Assembly (NCBI GenBank): GCA_902806085.1
Contig: CADCVH010000079.1
Span: forward strand, 105,658 to 169,657
Source of the DNA: an uncultured Rubrobacteraceae bacterium
Lineage (GTDB): Bacteria > Actinomycetota > Rubrobacteria > Rubrobacterales > Rubrobacteraceae
Direction: 5' to 3'
Length of the DNA stretch: 64,000 nucleotides
The position numbers were made by a program, and so were the translations under genes. Positions 24,699 to 33,045 of the stretch are shown here, one piece after another. The notes beneath the pieces were generated by a model. It saw nothing but the letters and a program-made list of their open reading frames with translations. It was not told where the DNA came from and did no database searches. The stretch's first letter is position 1. Each line of letters begins with the position of its first letter.

Positions 24699-25460
24699 AT
24701 GGGTAGGCTCGACGGCAGGGTCGCGATGGTGACGGGGGCGGGGCGTGGGATCGGGGAGGCGATCGCCCGCCGGTTTGCCCGCGAGGGGGCGCGGGTTTGT
24801 TTGACGGACTTGAAGGCGGACGCGGCCGCCGCGACGGCGCGGCAGCTCGTGGACGAGGGGATGGACGCGTTCGCGGCGAGGGTGGACGTTACGAGCCGGA
24901 CGGAGGTCGAGAACGCCGTCGGGGAGACGGTGGACCGGTACGGGCGGCTGGACGTACTGGTGAACAACGCCGGGATAACGTCGGACAACCTCGTCTACAA
25001 GATGACCGACGAGGACTGGAGGAGCGTCCTGAACGTCCACCTTACGGGCGCCTTTTTCTGCAGCCGCGCGGCCCAGAGGCACATGGTGGAGCGGAACTAC
25101 GGCAGGATCGTGAACGTCTCCTCGACCTCGGCCCTCGGCAACCGCGGCCAGGCGAACTACGCCGCCGCGAAGGCCGGCATCCAGGGCTTCACGAAGACCC
25201 TCGCCGTCGAGCTCGGGCGCTACGGCGTCACCGCGAACGCGGTCGCCCCCGGCTTTATCGAGACGGACATGACCCGCGAGACCGCCGCCCGCCTCGGCGT
25301 GGACTTCGACGACTTCGTCGCCGAGCGGGTGAAAACCATACCAGTCGGCCGCGGGGGCTGGCCCGAGGACGTGGCCGCCTCCGCCCTGTTCTTCGCCTCC
25401 GAGGAGGCGGCGTTCGTGAGCGGGCAGGTCCTCTACGTCGCCGGCGGCCCGAGGGACTAG
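24699..25460 (+). CDS. SDR family 3-oxoacyl-ACP/acyl-CoA reductase (FabG-like)
   Basis: 253 residues, ATG with GGGAGGAGC. TGAGRGIGEAIARRFA, NNAGITSD, Ser in NVSSTSALGN and YAAAKAG catalytic pair are FabG-like, and the C-terminus SGQVLYVAGG is classical. First in a run with two MaoC-type genes and a thioesterase, so it may act on acyl-CoA in fatty-acid breakdown or modification rather than as the housekeeping FabG. Confidence 0.88.
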   Translation: MGRLDGRVAMVTGAGRGIGEAIARRFAREGARVCLTDLKADAAAATARQLVDEGMDAFAARVDVTSRTEVENAVGETVDRYGRLDVLVNNAGITSDNLVYKMTDEDWRSVLNVHLTGAFFCSRAAQRHMVERNYGRIVNVSSTSALGNRGQANYAAAKAGIQGFTKTLAVELGRYGVTANAVAPGFIETDMTRETAARLGVDFDDFVAERVKTIPVGRGGWPEDVAASALFFASEEAAFVSGQVLYVAGGPRD

Positions 25461-25912
25461 TGCTCTACGAAGAGTTCGTCGGCCGCTCCTCGGAGCCGGT
25501 GCGCAACCTCGTCGAGCGGGAAGCCGTCCGCCTCTTTGCCGACGCGATCGCCGACCCGAGCCCGCTGTACCGGGACGAGGTGGCCGCGAGGAGGAGCCGT
25601 TACGGGAGGATCCTGGCGCCCCCCACCTTCCCGCGCACCTTCGACTACGGAAGGGTGGAGGGCCTAAAGCTCCCCCCTGCCGGCCTGATCCACGGCGAGT
25701 TCCGCATCTCGTACAGACGCCCGCTCCTCGTCGGCGACGAACTCTTCTGCCGCCTCTCGCTCAAGGACTCCTACGACAAACGGGGCCGCCGCGGCCTGCT
25801 CGGCTTCCTCCTCTTCGAGCGGACCGGCGAGGATGCGGAAGGTAACCCCGTCTTCACCACCAACGACACCGTCGTCGTCACGGAGGCCGTAAGGGCGGGG
25901 ATCGGGGGGTGA
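25460..25912 (+). CDS. MaoC-like dehydratase, N-terminal-type (FAS1-like) domain
   Basis: 150 residues from the GTG at 25460, overlapping the upstream TAG by one base. It matches the non-catalytic or N-half hot-dog domain of two-chain hydratases (HadA/HadC-like): FADAIADPSPLYRDEVAA, ILAPPTFPRTFDYG and HGEFRISYRRPLLVGDEL. The following gene supplies the MaoC half with the catalytic Asp/His. Likely forms a heterodimeric (R)-enoyl-CoA or enoyl-ACP hydratase. Confidence 0.8.
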   Translation: MLYEEFVGRSSEPVRNLVEREAVRLFADAIADPSPLYRDEVAARRSRYGRILAPPTFPRTFDYGRVEGLKLPPAGLIHGEFRISYRRPLLVGDELFCRLSLKDSYDKRGRRGLLGFLLFERTGEDAEGNPVFTTNDTVVVTEAVRAGIGG

Positions 25913-26343
25913 GCGGCCCGCCGAACTGGAGGATAGGCGACGCGCTTGAGGAGAGGACGCTGCCCCCCGTAAACCGCGGCCAGCTACGGAAGTACGCGGA
26001 GGCCTCCGGGGACCCGAACCCCATCCACCTCTCCGACGAGGCCGCCGAGGCGGCGGGCCTCCCTGGCGTCATCGCCCACGGGATGCTCACGGTCGCCACC
26101 ATGGGCCTGCTGTTCTCGCCCTACCTCGAACACGGCCACGTCAAGACCTTCAGAAGCCGCTTCTCCGGTATGGTCTTTCTCGGGGACAGGCTCCGCGTCG
26201 GCGGCCGGGCGACGGGCGTAGAGCAGACGGGGCAGGGTCGCCTCCACGCCTTCGAAGTCTACGCCCGGAGGGGCGACGACACGGTCGCCTCCGGCGAGGT
26301 CGAGTTCCTCGTCCCCGAACGGGCCGCCGGCCCCCCTTCGTAG
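25909..26343 (+). CDS. MaoC family dehydratase
   Basis: 144 residues, GTG start overlapping the previous stop (GTGA). The hydratase-2 motif YAEASGDPNPIHLSDEAA contains the catalytic Asp and His, followed by GLPGVIAHGML. This matches HadB/MaoC (R)-specific enoyl hydratases. It is the catalytic partner of the gene just upstream. The pair with the FabG-like SDR gives a reductase-dehydratase module for acyl chains. Confidence 0.87.
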   Translation: MSGPPNWRIGDALEERTLPPVNRGQLRKYAEASGDPNPIHLSDEAAEAAGLPGVIAHGMLTVATMGLLFSPYLEHGHVKTFRSRFSGMVFLGDRLRVGGRATGVEQTGQGRLHAFEVYARRGDDTVASGEVEFLVPERAAGPPS

Positions 26344-26422
26344 GGGCGGCAACGGGCGCGAAGACCCGAACCGTGCTGTAGATTGGGACGCAAGACCCGC
26401 ATACGGAAGACGGAGGAGCGCA

Positions 26423-26869
26423 TTGGACAACACGGAATCCCCGCGCGACAAGGAGCAACTGACCCGTCTGGCGCAGCACTTCGACGAGGCGGTAACGTTC
26501 TCCAGGCACATAAAGTCAAAGGTGGTGGACGTCGAGCCCGGGCGGGCCGTCTGCCGCATAGACGTCGAGGACGTCCACCTCAACGGCAACGGCACCCTCC
26601 ACGGCGGCGTGCACGCCTCGCTCATAGACAACGCGATGGGCCTCTCCGCCGCGGCGCTAGTGGGCCTGAGGGTCGCGACCATCGGCCTCGACGTCCACTT
26701 TCTCGGAGCGGTGAGGGAGGGCACCATCACCTGCGCCGCCGACGTCGTCCACCGCACCCGCCGCATCGCCACCATCGAGGCGAAAGTCCACGACGCCGAA
26801 GGCAACCTCGTCGCAATGGGAACGGGGACGTTTCGGATCTTCGAGAAGGGCGGAGACCCGATCGTCTAG
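26423..26869 (+). CDS. PaaI family hot-dog thioesterase
   Basis: 148 residues, TTG start with GGAGGAGCGCA upstream. Hot-dog fold with GNGTLHGGVHASLIDNAMGL, the PaaI/thioesterase signature, then TIGLDVHFLGAVREGTITC. Members hydrolyse acyl- or phenylacetyl-CoA esters. Here it ends a fatty-acid gene run, and FadD follows after 237 bases. Substrate not determined. Confidence 0.85.
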   Translation: MDNTESPRDKEQLTRLAQHFDEAVTFSRHIKSKVVDVEPGRAVCRIDVEDVHLNGNGTLHGGVHASLIDNAMGLSAAALVGLRVATIGLDVHFLGAVREGTITCAADVVHRTRRIATIEAKVHDAEGNLVAMGTGTFRIFEKGGDPIV

Positions 26870-27106
26870 AAGAAGGTTCTGAGGCTTTGGGTTTTGGGAA
26901 TGTTCGTCGTTCGTAGGATAGGCTGGCACGCCGTCCTACTCAAGCTGTGGTTGCGACCTCTGACGAAGAGCACCGCAAACGCGTACCTCAAAGCCTAGAA
27001 CCTCAAAGCCTCAAGCCTTACAGCGCGGGGTTCGTTTCGCCTTTATCATTCCCGGATAGATAGGTGAGAGGGAGAAGGACCTGCGGGCGACCACTTAGGA
27101 GGATGC

Positions 27107-28828
27107 ATGTTCGGCACGGAGAAGCCGTGGCTGGGGGTCTACGAGGGGCACGTCGAGGCCGAGACGGAGATTTCCGAAGGCTCGCTCTACGACCTGTTCA
27201 GGAGGGCCGCGGAGGGGCACAGGGGCAAGACGGCGCTCACGTTCTACGGGACGACCTTCGAGTTCGAGCGGCTGCAGGCGCTCGTCGAGAAGATGGCCGG
27301 CTCGCTCGCGGCCGGCGGCGTGAAGAAGGGGGACCGGGTGGCGCTCATGCTGCCGAACTGCCCCCAGTACGTGATCTCCTTTTTCGCCACCGTCCGCCTC
27401 GGGGCCATCGTCACCCAGCTCAACCCGATGTACGTGGAGCGCGAGATCGAACACATCCTCACCGACTCGGGCGCCGAGACCATCGTCGTCTACAAGGACA
27501 TGTACCCCCGCGTCCGGACCGTCCTGCCGCAAACGAAACTGAGGGACGTCGTCGTGGTGGACTTCGCCGGGGAGCCGGAGGGCCTCGAACCCGGGCACCG
27601 CTCTTTCGGGGACTTTCTCGGGACGGACGCCGACCCCGCGCCGGACGTGCCCATCGACCCGGCAGAGGACGTGGCGGCCCTGCAGTACACGGGCGGCACG
27701 ACCGGGGTCTCCAAGGGCGCGATGCTCACCCACCGCAACCTCGTCGCCAACGTGCAGCAGGCGCTCGACCTGTTCATAGACGACCCTGGTGCGTTCTCCA
27801 ACAACCAGAAGATCACGGGCGTCCTGCCGATGTTCCACATCTTCGGGTTGACGTGCGTGATGCTCTTCGGCATCAAGCAGGGCCTCAACCAGATCCTGCT
27901 GCCGAAGTTCGATCCGCAAGAGGTGATGAACCTCGTCAAGGAGAACGGGCCGGTCATGTTCAGCGGGGTGCCGACGATGTACATGGCCCTCAACGCCGGC
28001 GGCGCGGACCTCCTGCAGTACGGCTTCGGCAGCGTCAGGACCTACAACTCCGGCGGTTCGGCGTTGCCCGTGCCCCTCAAGCGCTCGTTCGAGGCCCAGG
28101 TGGGAAGGCCCATCTTTGAGGGGTACGGGCTCTCGGAGGCCTCGCCCGTCACGCACTTCAACCCGACTTTTGCTGGGGAGGGGCGCGAGGGGAGTATCGG
28201 GGTGCCGGTGCCGAGCACCGATTCGAGGATCGTGGACGTGGAGACCGGGCTCGTGGAGATGCCGGTCGGGGAGCCCGGCGAGCTGATAGTGAAGGGCCCG
28301 CAGGTCATGAAGGGGTACCTCAACATGCCGGGGGAGACGGCCACGTCGTTGAGGGACGGCTGGCTCTACACGGGCGACATGGCCCGGATGGACGCGGACG
28401 GCTACTTCTACATCGTGGACCGGAAGAAGGACATGATCGTAGCCTCCGGCTACAACGTGTACCCGCGCGAGATCGAGGAGATCCTCTTCGAGCACCCTGA
28501 CGTCTCCGAAGCCGTCGCCGTCGGCGTCCCGGACGAGTACAGGGGCGAGTCCGTCAAGGCGTTCGTGGTCCGCAGGTCGGGCAGCACCGTGACGGAGATG
28601 GAGATCCTGGCCTTCTGCACGGAGCGCCTCGCCCCCTACAAGACGCCGAAGAGCCTCGAGTTTCGGGAGGAGCTGCCCAAGTCCACCGTCGGCAAGCTCC
28701 TCAGGCGCGTGCTGGCCGAGGAGGAGCGCCTCAAGGGCGGGACGGGCGCGGGCCACAGCATAGAGCCGGAGGCGGCCACGGGCACCCTGCCCCCGCCGCC
28801 CCCCGAGTCAGGAAGGGGGACGATCTGA
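27107..28828 (+). CDS. Long-chain fatty acid--CoA ligase (FadD-like)
   Basis: 573 residues, ATG with AGGAGGATGC. ANL motifs: YTGGTTGVSKGAMLTHRNL, MFHIFG, NSGGSALP, GYGLSEASPVTH, YTGDMARMDADGYFYIVDRKKDMI and the final Lys in PKSTVGKLLRRVL. Activates medium/long-chain fatty acids to acyl-CoA via acyl-AMP, normally at the inner face of the membrane. Overlaps the next SDR by four bases, so the ligase and SDR are co-translated. The 237 bases upstream show no gene. Confidence 0.92.
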   Translation: MFGTEKPWLGVYEGHVEAETEISEGSLYDLFRRAAEGHRGKTALTFYGTTFEFERLQALVEKMAGSLAAGGVKKGDRVALMLPNCPQYVISFFATVRLGAIVTQLNPMYVEREIEHILTDSGAETIVVYKDMYPRVRTVLPQTKLRDVVVVDFAGEPEGLEPGHRSFGDFLGTDADPAPDVPIDPAEDVAALQYTGGTTGVSKGAMLTHRNLVANVQQALDLFIDDPGAFSNNQKITGVLPMFHIFGLTCVMLFGIKQGLNQILLPKFDPQEVMNLVKENGPVMFSGVPTMYMALNAGGADLLQYGFGSVRTYNSGGSALPVPLKRSFEAQVGRPIFEGYGLSEASPVTHFNPTFAGEGREGSIGVPVPSTDSRIVDVETGLVEMPVGEPGELIVKGPQVMKGYLNMPGETATSLRDGWLYTGDMARMDADGYFYIVDRKKDMIVASGYNVYPREIEEILFEHPDVSEAVAVGVPDEYRGESVKAFVVRRSGSTVTEMEILAFCTERLAPYKTPKSLEFREELPKSTVGKLLRRVLAEEERLKGGTGAGHSIEPEAATGTLPPPPPESGRGTI

Positions 28829-29601
28829 ACTCGCTCGACCTCTTTCGCCTGGACGGAAAGACCGCCGTCGTGACCGGCGGCGGCCGGGGCCTGGGCCGCT
28901 ACATGGCCGAGGCGCTCGCCGACGCCGGGGCGAACGTCGTCCTCTGCTCCCGCAAGAGGGAGCCGCTCGAAGAGGTGAAGCGGGAGATAGAGGCCGGGGG
29001 AGGCAGGGCCCTGGCGCTCGCGTGCGACGTCACCGACCCAGAAGACGTGGAGAAGGTGGTCTCGGAGGCCGAAGGCGCCTTCGGGGGCGTGGACGTGCTC
29101 GTCAACAACTCCGGCGCCACCTGGGGGGCCCCGCCCGCCGAGATGCCGCTCGAGAAGTTCGACCAGGTCATCGCCGTCAACGTGCGGGGGACGTTCCTTA
29201 TGGCGCGGGCGGTAGGAAGGCGCATGATCGAACGCGGGGGCGGCGGCACCATCGTCAACATCTCCTCCGTCGCCGGCCTCGTCGGGGGCCACCCGGACTT
29301 TATGCAGACCGTCGGCTACAACTCCTCCAAGGGGGCCGTCATCTCGATGACGAGGGACCTGGCGACGAGCTGGGCCCCGCACGGCATAACCGTGAACGCC
29401 ATAGCCCCGGGCTGGTTCCCGACCAGGATGAGCGGCGGGCTTATCGAGAAGTTCGAGGAGCGGATGCTCGACGGCATACCGCTGCGCCGCTTCGGCAGCC
29501 CGGAAGATCTAAAGGGCGTCGCGATCTTCCTCGCCTCGCCCGCCGCCTCCTACATTACAGGCCAGGTCCTCGTCGTGGACGGCGGCGCCACGGCCTGGTA
29601 G
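28825..29601 (+). CDS. SDR family oxidoreductase with apparent CTG start
   Basis: SDR fold: RLDGKTAVVTGGGRGLGRYM, NNSGATWGAPP, Ser in NISSVAGLVG, YNSSKGA and SYITGQVLVVDGGA. The fold needs about 15 residues before the first GTG (28870), which otherwise starts inside the cofactor loop. Reading back gives CTG at 28825, overlapping the FadD TGA (CTGA) and preceded by GGAAGGGGGA. CTG is the likely start. The protein (258 residues) resembles gluconate 5-dehydrogenase/FabG-like enzymes. It may act on a lipid or acyl intermediate with the ligase. Confidence 0.82.
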   Translation: MNSLDLFRLDGKTAVVTGGGRGLGRYMAEALADAGANVVLCSRKREPLEEVKREIEAGGGRALALACDVTDPEDVEKVVSEAEGAFGGVDVLVNNSGATWGAPPAEMPLEKFDQVIAVNVRGTFLMARAVGRRMIERGGGGTIVNISSVAGLVGGHPDFMQTVGYNSSKGAVISMTRDLATSWAPHGITVNAIAPGWFPTRMSGGLIEKFEERMLDGIPLRRFGSPEDLKGVAIFLASPAASYITGQVLVVDGGATAW

Positions 29602-29728
29602 AGCCCGGATCGGGGATGGGTGCCGGCGGGGCGCTGCGGGTTCTCGACCCCGGCGGTAGAATCTTCCGGTTGTCGCGGAGAACACCCCCGGCACTCTACC
29701 TGCATTTACCAGACAAGGGGAGCCCCGT

Positions 29729-31060
29729 ATGGCGGACGTAACGGTAATAGGCGGCGGGCTGGCCGGCAGCGAGGCGGCCTGGCAGGCGGCGGAGCTCGGC
29801 TGTACGGTCGAGCTCTGGGAGATGCGCCCGGTCAGGGAGACCCCGGCCCACAGGACGGAGCACTTCGCCGAACTCGTCTGCTCGAACTCGCTCGGCAACA
29901 ACGCGCTTGAGACCGCTTCGGGCCTTCTTAAAGAAGAGCTGCGCCGGCTTGGGTCCGTGATCCTGCGCTGCGCCGAGGCCCACTCCGTGCCAGCGGGCGG
30001 CGCTCTGGGCGTCGCCCGCGAGGGCTTCCCCCGCGCCGTAACCGAAGCCGTCCACGCCCACCCGAACATAGGGGTCGTCCGCGGCGAGATGACGGACCTC
30101 CCCGAAGGCCCGACCGTGATCGCCACGGGGCCCCTCACCTCCGACGCGCTGGTCGAGAAGATCGAGGCCCTCTCCGGCGAGACGCTGTACTTCTACGACG
30201 CCGCCTCCCCGATAGTCCACCGCGAGTCCCTCGACGAGTCGGTGGTGTGGCGCGCGTCGCGCTACGACAAGGGCGAGGCCGCCTACCTCAACTGCCCGAT
30301 GACGGAGGAGGAGTACCACGCCTTCGTCGAGGACCTCGCCGCCGCCGAGCTCAGCCCCATAAAAGACTTCGAGGAGGACATGTACTTCGAGGGCTGCCTC
30401 CCCGTCGAGACCATCGCCCGCAGGGGACCCGAGACCCTGAGCTTCGGCCCGATGAAGCCCGTGGGCCTCCCCGACCCCCGAACCGGGAAGCCCCCCTACG
30501 CGGTCGTCCAGCTCCGCCAGGACGACGCGGAAGGCCGCCTATACAACATGGTCGGCTTCCAGACGCGCCTGAAGTGGGGCGAGCAGCGCCGCGTCTTCCG
30601 CACCATCCCCGGCATGCAGAACGCGGACTTCGCCCGCATGGGCGTCATGCACCGCAACACCTACCTGCCGGCGAACAAGATGCTCGCGGCGACTATGAAG
30701 ATCCGGGAAGATTTGAGCGACGCGCCGCTCTTCTTCGCCGGCCAGCTAACGGGTGTGGAGGGCTACACGGAGAGCACCGCCATGGGCCACATAGCCGGCA
30801 CCAACGCCGCCCGTATCGCCCGCGGCGAGGAGCCCGTCGTTTTGCCCGAGGGCACCATGATGGGCGCTTTGGCCCACTACATCACGACCAAGGAGGGCAC
30901 CCTCCAGCCCATAAACTCCAACTGGGGCCTCGTCCCGCCCGTCCCGAAAAAGGAGAACGGCCGGCGCCTCACCAAGCCCGAGAGGAGGCGCCGGCAGGCG
31001 GAGACGGCCCTCGACGCCATGCAGGGGTTCCTCGGCGCCGGCGTCGGGGTGGCCGGCTAG
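29729..31060 (+). CDS. trmFO: TrmFO, folate/FAD-dependent tRNA m5U54 methyltransferase
   Basis: 443 residues, ATG. FAD-binding [19 protein letters not shown], then [20 protein letters not shown], the conserved [16 protein letters not shown] and [20 protein letters not shown], all TrmFO-specific. It methylates uridine 54 in the T-loop of tRNA with methylenetetrahydrofolate as carbon donor and FADH2 as reductant. TrmFO replaces TrmA in many Gram-positive and deep-branching bacteria. No topA/xerC neighbours, unlike the common Firmicute arrangement. Confidence 0.95.
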   Translation: MADVTVIGGGLAGSEAAWQAAELGCTVELWEMRPVRETPAHRTEHFAELVCSNSLGNNALETASGLLKEELRRLGSVILRCAEAHSVPAGGALGVAREGFPRAVTEAVHAHPNIGVVRGEMTDLPEGPTVIATGPLTSDALVEKIEALSGETLYFYDAASPIVHRESLDESVVWRASRYDKGEAAYLNCPMTEEEYHAFVEDLAAAELSPIKDFEEDMYFEGCLPVETIARRGPETLSFGPMKPVGLPDPRTGKPPYAVVQLRQDDAEGRLYNMVGFQTRLKWGEQRRVFRTIPGMQNADFARMGVMHRNTYLPANKMLAATMKIREDLSDAPLFFAGQLTGVEGYTESTAMGHIAGTNAARIARGEEPVVLPEGTMMGALAHYITTKEGTLQPINSNWGLVPPVPKKENGRRLTKPERRRRQAETALDAMQGFLGAGVGVAG

Positions 31061-31069
31061 GGGCGGGCC

Positions 31070-31966
31070 GTGGCCCCCGGGCCGTCAGTGGATCACCGCT
31101 ACGCCGACCTTGGCGGGGTGCGGCTGCACTACGTCGAGGCGGGGGAGGGGCCGCTCGTGGTGCTCTTGCACGGCTTCCCGGAGTTCTGGTACTCCTGGAG
31201 GTTCCAGATCCCCGCGCTGGCGGCGGCCGGCTTCCGCGTCGTGGCCCCCGACATGCGCGGCTACAACCTCTCGGACAAGCCAAAAGGCGTCAAAGGCTAC
31301 GGCCTGGGCCCGCTCGCGCGGGACGTGGAGCGCCTGATAGGGGCCCTGGGAGAAGAGCGCGCCGTGGTCGTCGGGCACGACTGGGGCGGGATAGTGGCCT
31401 GGGCGGCCGCGATGCTCCACCCGGAGCGGGTGGAGCGGCTGGCGATCCTGAACGTGCCCCACCCCGAACGCCTCTCCCGCGCGCTGCGGACCCCGCGCCA
31501 GCTCCTCAAGAGCTCTTACGCGTTCTTTTTTCAGGTCCCGTGGCTCCCGGAGAAGATCATCCGGGCCGGGAACTTCGCCATCCTGCGGTCCGTCTTCCGC
31601 AACGACCCGGTACGGCCGGGTGCCTTCGGCGAGGACGACATCGACCGGTACGTCGGGGCGCTCTCGCGCCCGGGGGCGCTCACGGCCACCATAAACTACT
31701 ACCGGGCCCTCGCCAGGCAAGCGCCCGCCCTGACCCGGGGGTTCCTGCGCCGGATCGAGGCGCCGGTGTTGGTGATCTGGGGCGAGAAGGACATCTTCCT
31801 CGTCCCGGAGCTGGCCCGGCCGAACCCCGCCTGGGTCCCCGACGCCCGCGTCGAGCGCCTGCCCGACGCCAGCCACTGGGTCCAGCAAGACCGCCCCGAG
31901 AGGGTCAACGCCCTGCTGCTGGACTTTTTGCATGGCACGCCACAAGGTTCCTGGCCGATGCTTTGA
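31070..31966 (+). CDS. Alpha/beta hydrolase, epoxide hydrolase-like
   Basis: 298 residues, GTG start. Features: oxyanion motif HGFPEFWYSW, nucleophile elbow GHDWGG (Asp), acid in WGEKD and catalytic His in DASHWVQQD. The Asp nucleophile rules out a Ser esterase and fits soluble epoxide hydrolase or haloalkane dehalogenase; HGFP rather than HGNP favours epoxide hydrolase. It lies 9 bases after trmFO, perhaps only by chance of packing. Substrate unknown. Confidence 0.85.
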   Translation: MAPGPSVDHRYADLGGVRLHYVEAGEGPLVVLLHGFPEFWYSWRFQIPALAAAGFRVVAPDMRGYNLSDKPKGVKGYGLGPLARDVERLIGALGEERAVVVGHDWGGIVAWAAAMLHPERVERLAILNVPHPERLSRALRTPRQLLKSSYAFFFQVPWLPEKIIRAGNFAILRSVFRNDPVRPGAFGEDDIDRYVGALSRPGALTATINYYRALARQAPALTRGFLRRIEAPVLVIWGEKDIFLVPELARPNPAWVPDARVERLPDASHWVQQDRPERVNALLLDFLHGTPQGSWPML

Positions 31967-32082
31967 ATCGGGCGTTCCTCACGACGTCTCGGGGAGAGGC
32001 GGTGGAGCTTTGGGCGGCCGGCGCCGGGCTGGTGGCCTGGGAGACAAGAGTTCCTGCTGCGGGCCGCGTCGGGGCCGTCGGG

Positions 32083-33039
32083 CTACAACTTCGCGGCGGG
32101 CTCGGTATGTAGTGCGGCGTCGAGGATGGACTCGACGAGCCCCTCGAAGGTGACGCCCGCCCTCTCGGCGGCGAGCGGGAAGGTCGAGGTCTCCGTGAAG
32201 CCGGGGACGGTCTTCACGTCTATGACCCGGGGGGTTTCGTCCTCCACTATCGTGTCCACGCGGGCGTAGCCGGAGCAGCCGAGGACGCGGTAGGCGGTGA
32301 GGGCCGTTTCGCGGAGGCGGTCGGCCGTCTCCCGGGAGACCTCGGCCGGGATGGCGAAATCCGTGGCGCCGGGGGTGTACTTGGCCTCGAAGTTGTAGGC
32401 GCCCTCCCTGGGCCGGATCTCGACGAGGCCGAGCACGGAAGGCTCCTCGCCCGCGGGCTCCAGGATCGGGACGGAGACCTCCGTGCCGTCCACCCACCCT
32501 TCGAGCAGGATCTTGGCGTCGTACCCGAACGCCTCGTAGACGGCGTCGAGGAGCCCGTCCTGCCCCTCCACGCGAGACAGCCCGAAGCTCGAACCCTCCC
32601 TGGCGGGCTTGACGACGAGCGGGTATCCCAAGGAGTCGGCCGCCGCGTCGAGGGCGGCGGAGGCGCCCATCTCGTTCATCGCGCGGCGGAGGAACGTCCG
32701 GGAAGGGGGCGTCCGGATGCCGGCCGCGCGGAGCGCCCGCTTGGCGTAGTCCTTGTCCATGCACCGGATCGAGGAGAGCGGCCCGCTCCCCGTGTACGGG
32801 ATGCCTAAGGTTTCGAGCAGGGCCTGCACAGTCCCGTCCTCGCCGCCTGGGCCGTGCAGGCAGACGAAGGCCGCGTCGGGATCAAGCTCCATGAGGGCCG
32901 CGGTCGTCCCCTCCTCGATGTCCAGGGAGTGCACCTCGTGGCCGAGGCGTTCGAGGGCGTGCTGGACGCGCCGCCCCGTGACGAAGGAGACGTCCCGCTC
33001 CATGGAGTGCCCGCCGCGCAACACCGCCACGCGCGCCAC
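32083..33039 (-). CDS. ddl: D-alanine--D-alanine ligase
   Basis: 318 residues, GTG start. ATP-grasp ligase with AVLRGGHSMERDVSFVTGRR at the N-terminus, HGPGGEDGTVQALLETLGIPYTGS, the KP and GSSFGLS loop, and ending in GYARVDTIVEDETPRVIDVK, FTETSTFPLA. It makes the D-Ala-D-Ala dipeptide for peptidoglycan. The end of the late ATP-grasp motif reads VIDVKTVPG where the usual form is VLEVNTMPG, so the metal-ligand region has Asp-Val-Lys-Thr in place of Glu-Val-Asn-Thr, an unusual substitution worth checking. Stop-to-start distance to the upstream aminotransferase is six bases. Confidence 0.88.
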   Translation of the reverse strand: MARVAVLRGGHSMERDVSFVTGRRVQHALERLGHEVHSLDIEEGTTAALMELDPDAAFVCLHGPGGEDGTVQALLETLGIPYTGSGPLSSIRCMDKDYAKRALRAAGIRTPPSRTFLRRAMNEMGASAALDAAADSLGYPLVVKPAREGSSFGLSRVEGQDGLLDAVYEAFGYDAKILLEGWVDGTEVSVPILEPAGEEPSVLGLVEIRPREGAYNFEAKYTPGATDFAIPAEVSRETADRLRETALTAYRVLGCSGYARVDTIVEDETPRVIDVKTVPGFTETSTFPLAAERAGVTFEGLVESILDAALHTEPAAKL

Positions 33040-33045
33040 GGCGCC

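Noticed and set aside
27095..28756. 553-residue minus-strand frame opposite the acyl-CoA ligase
   Set aside because: Antisense shadow of a clear ligase gene; no motif, no ribosome site.
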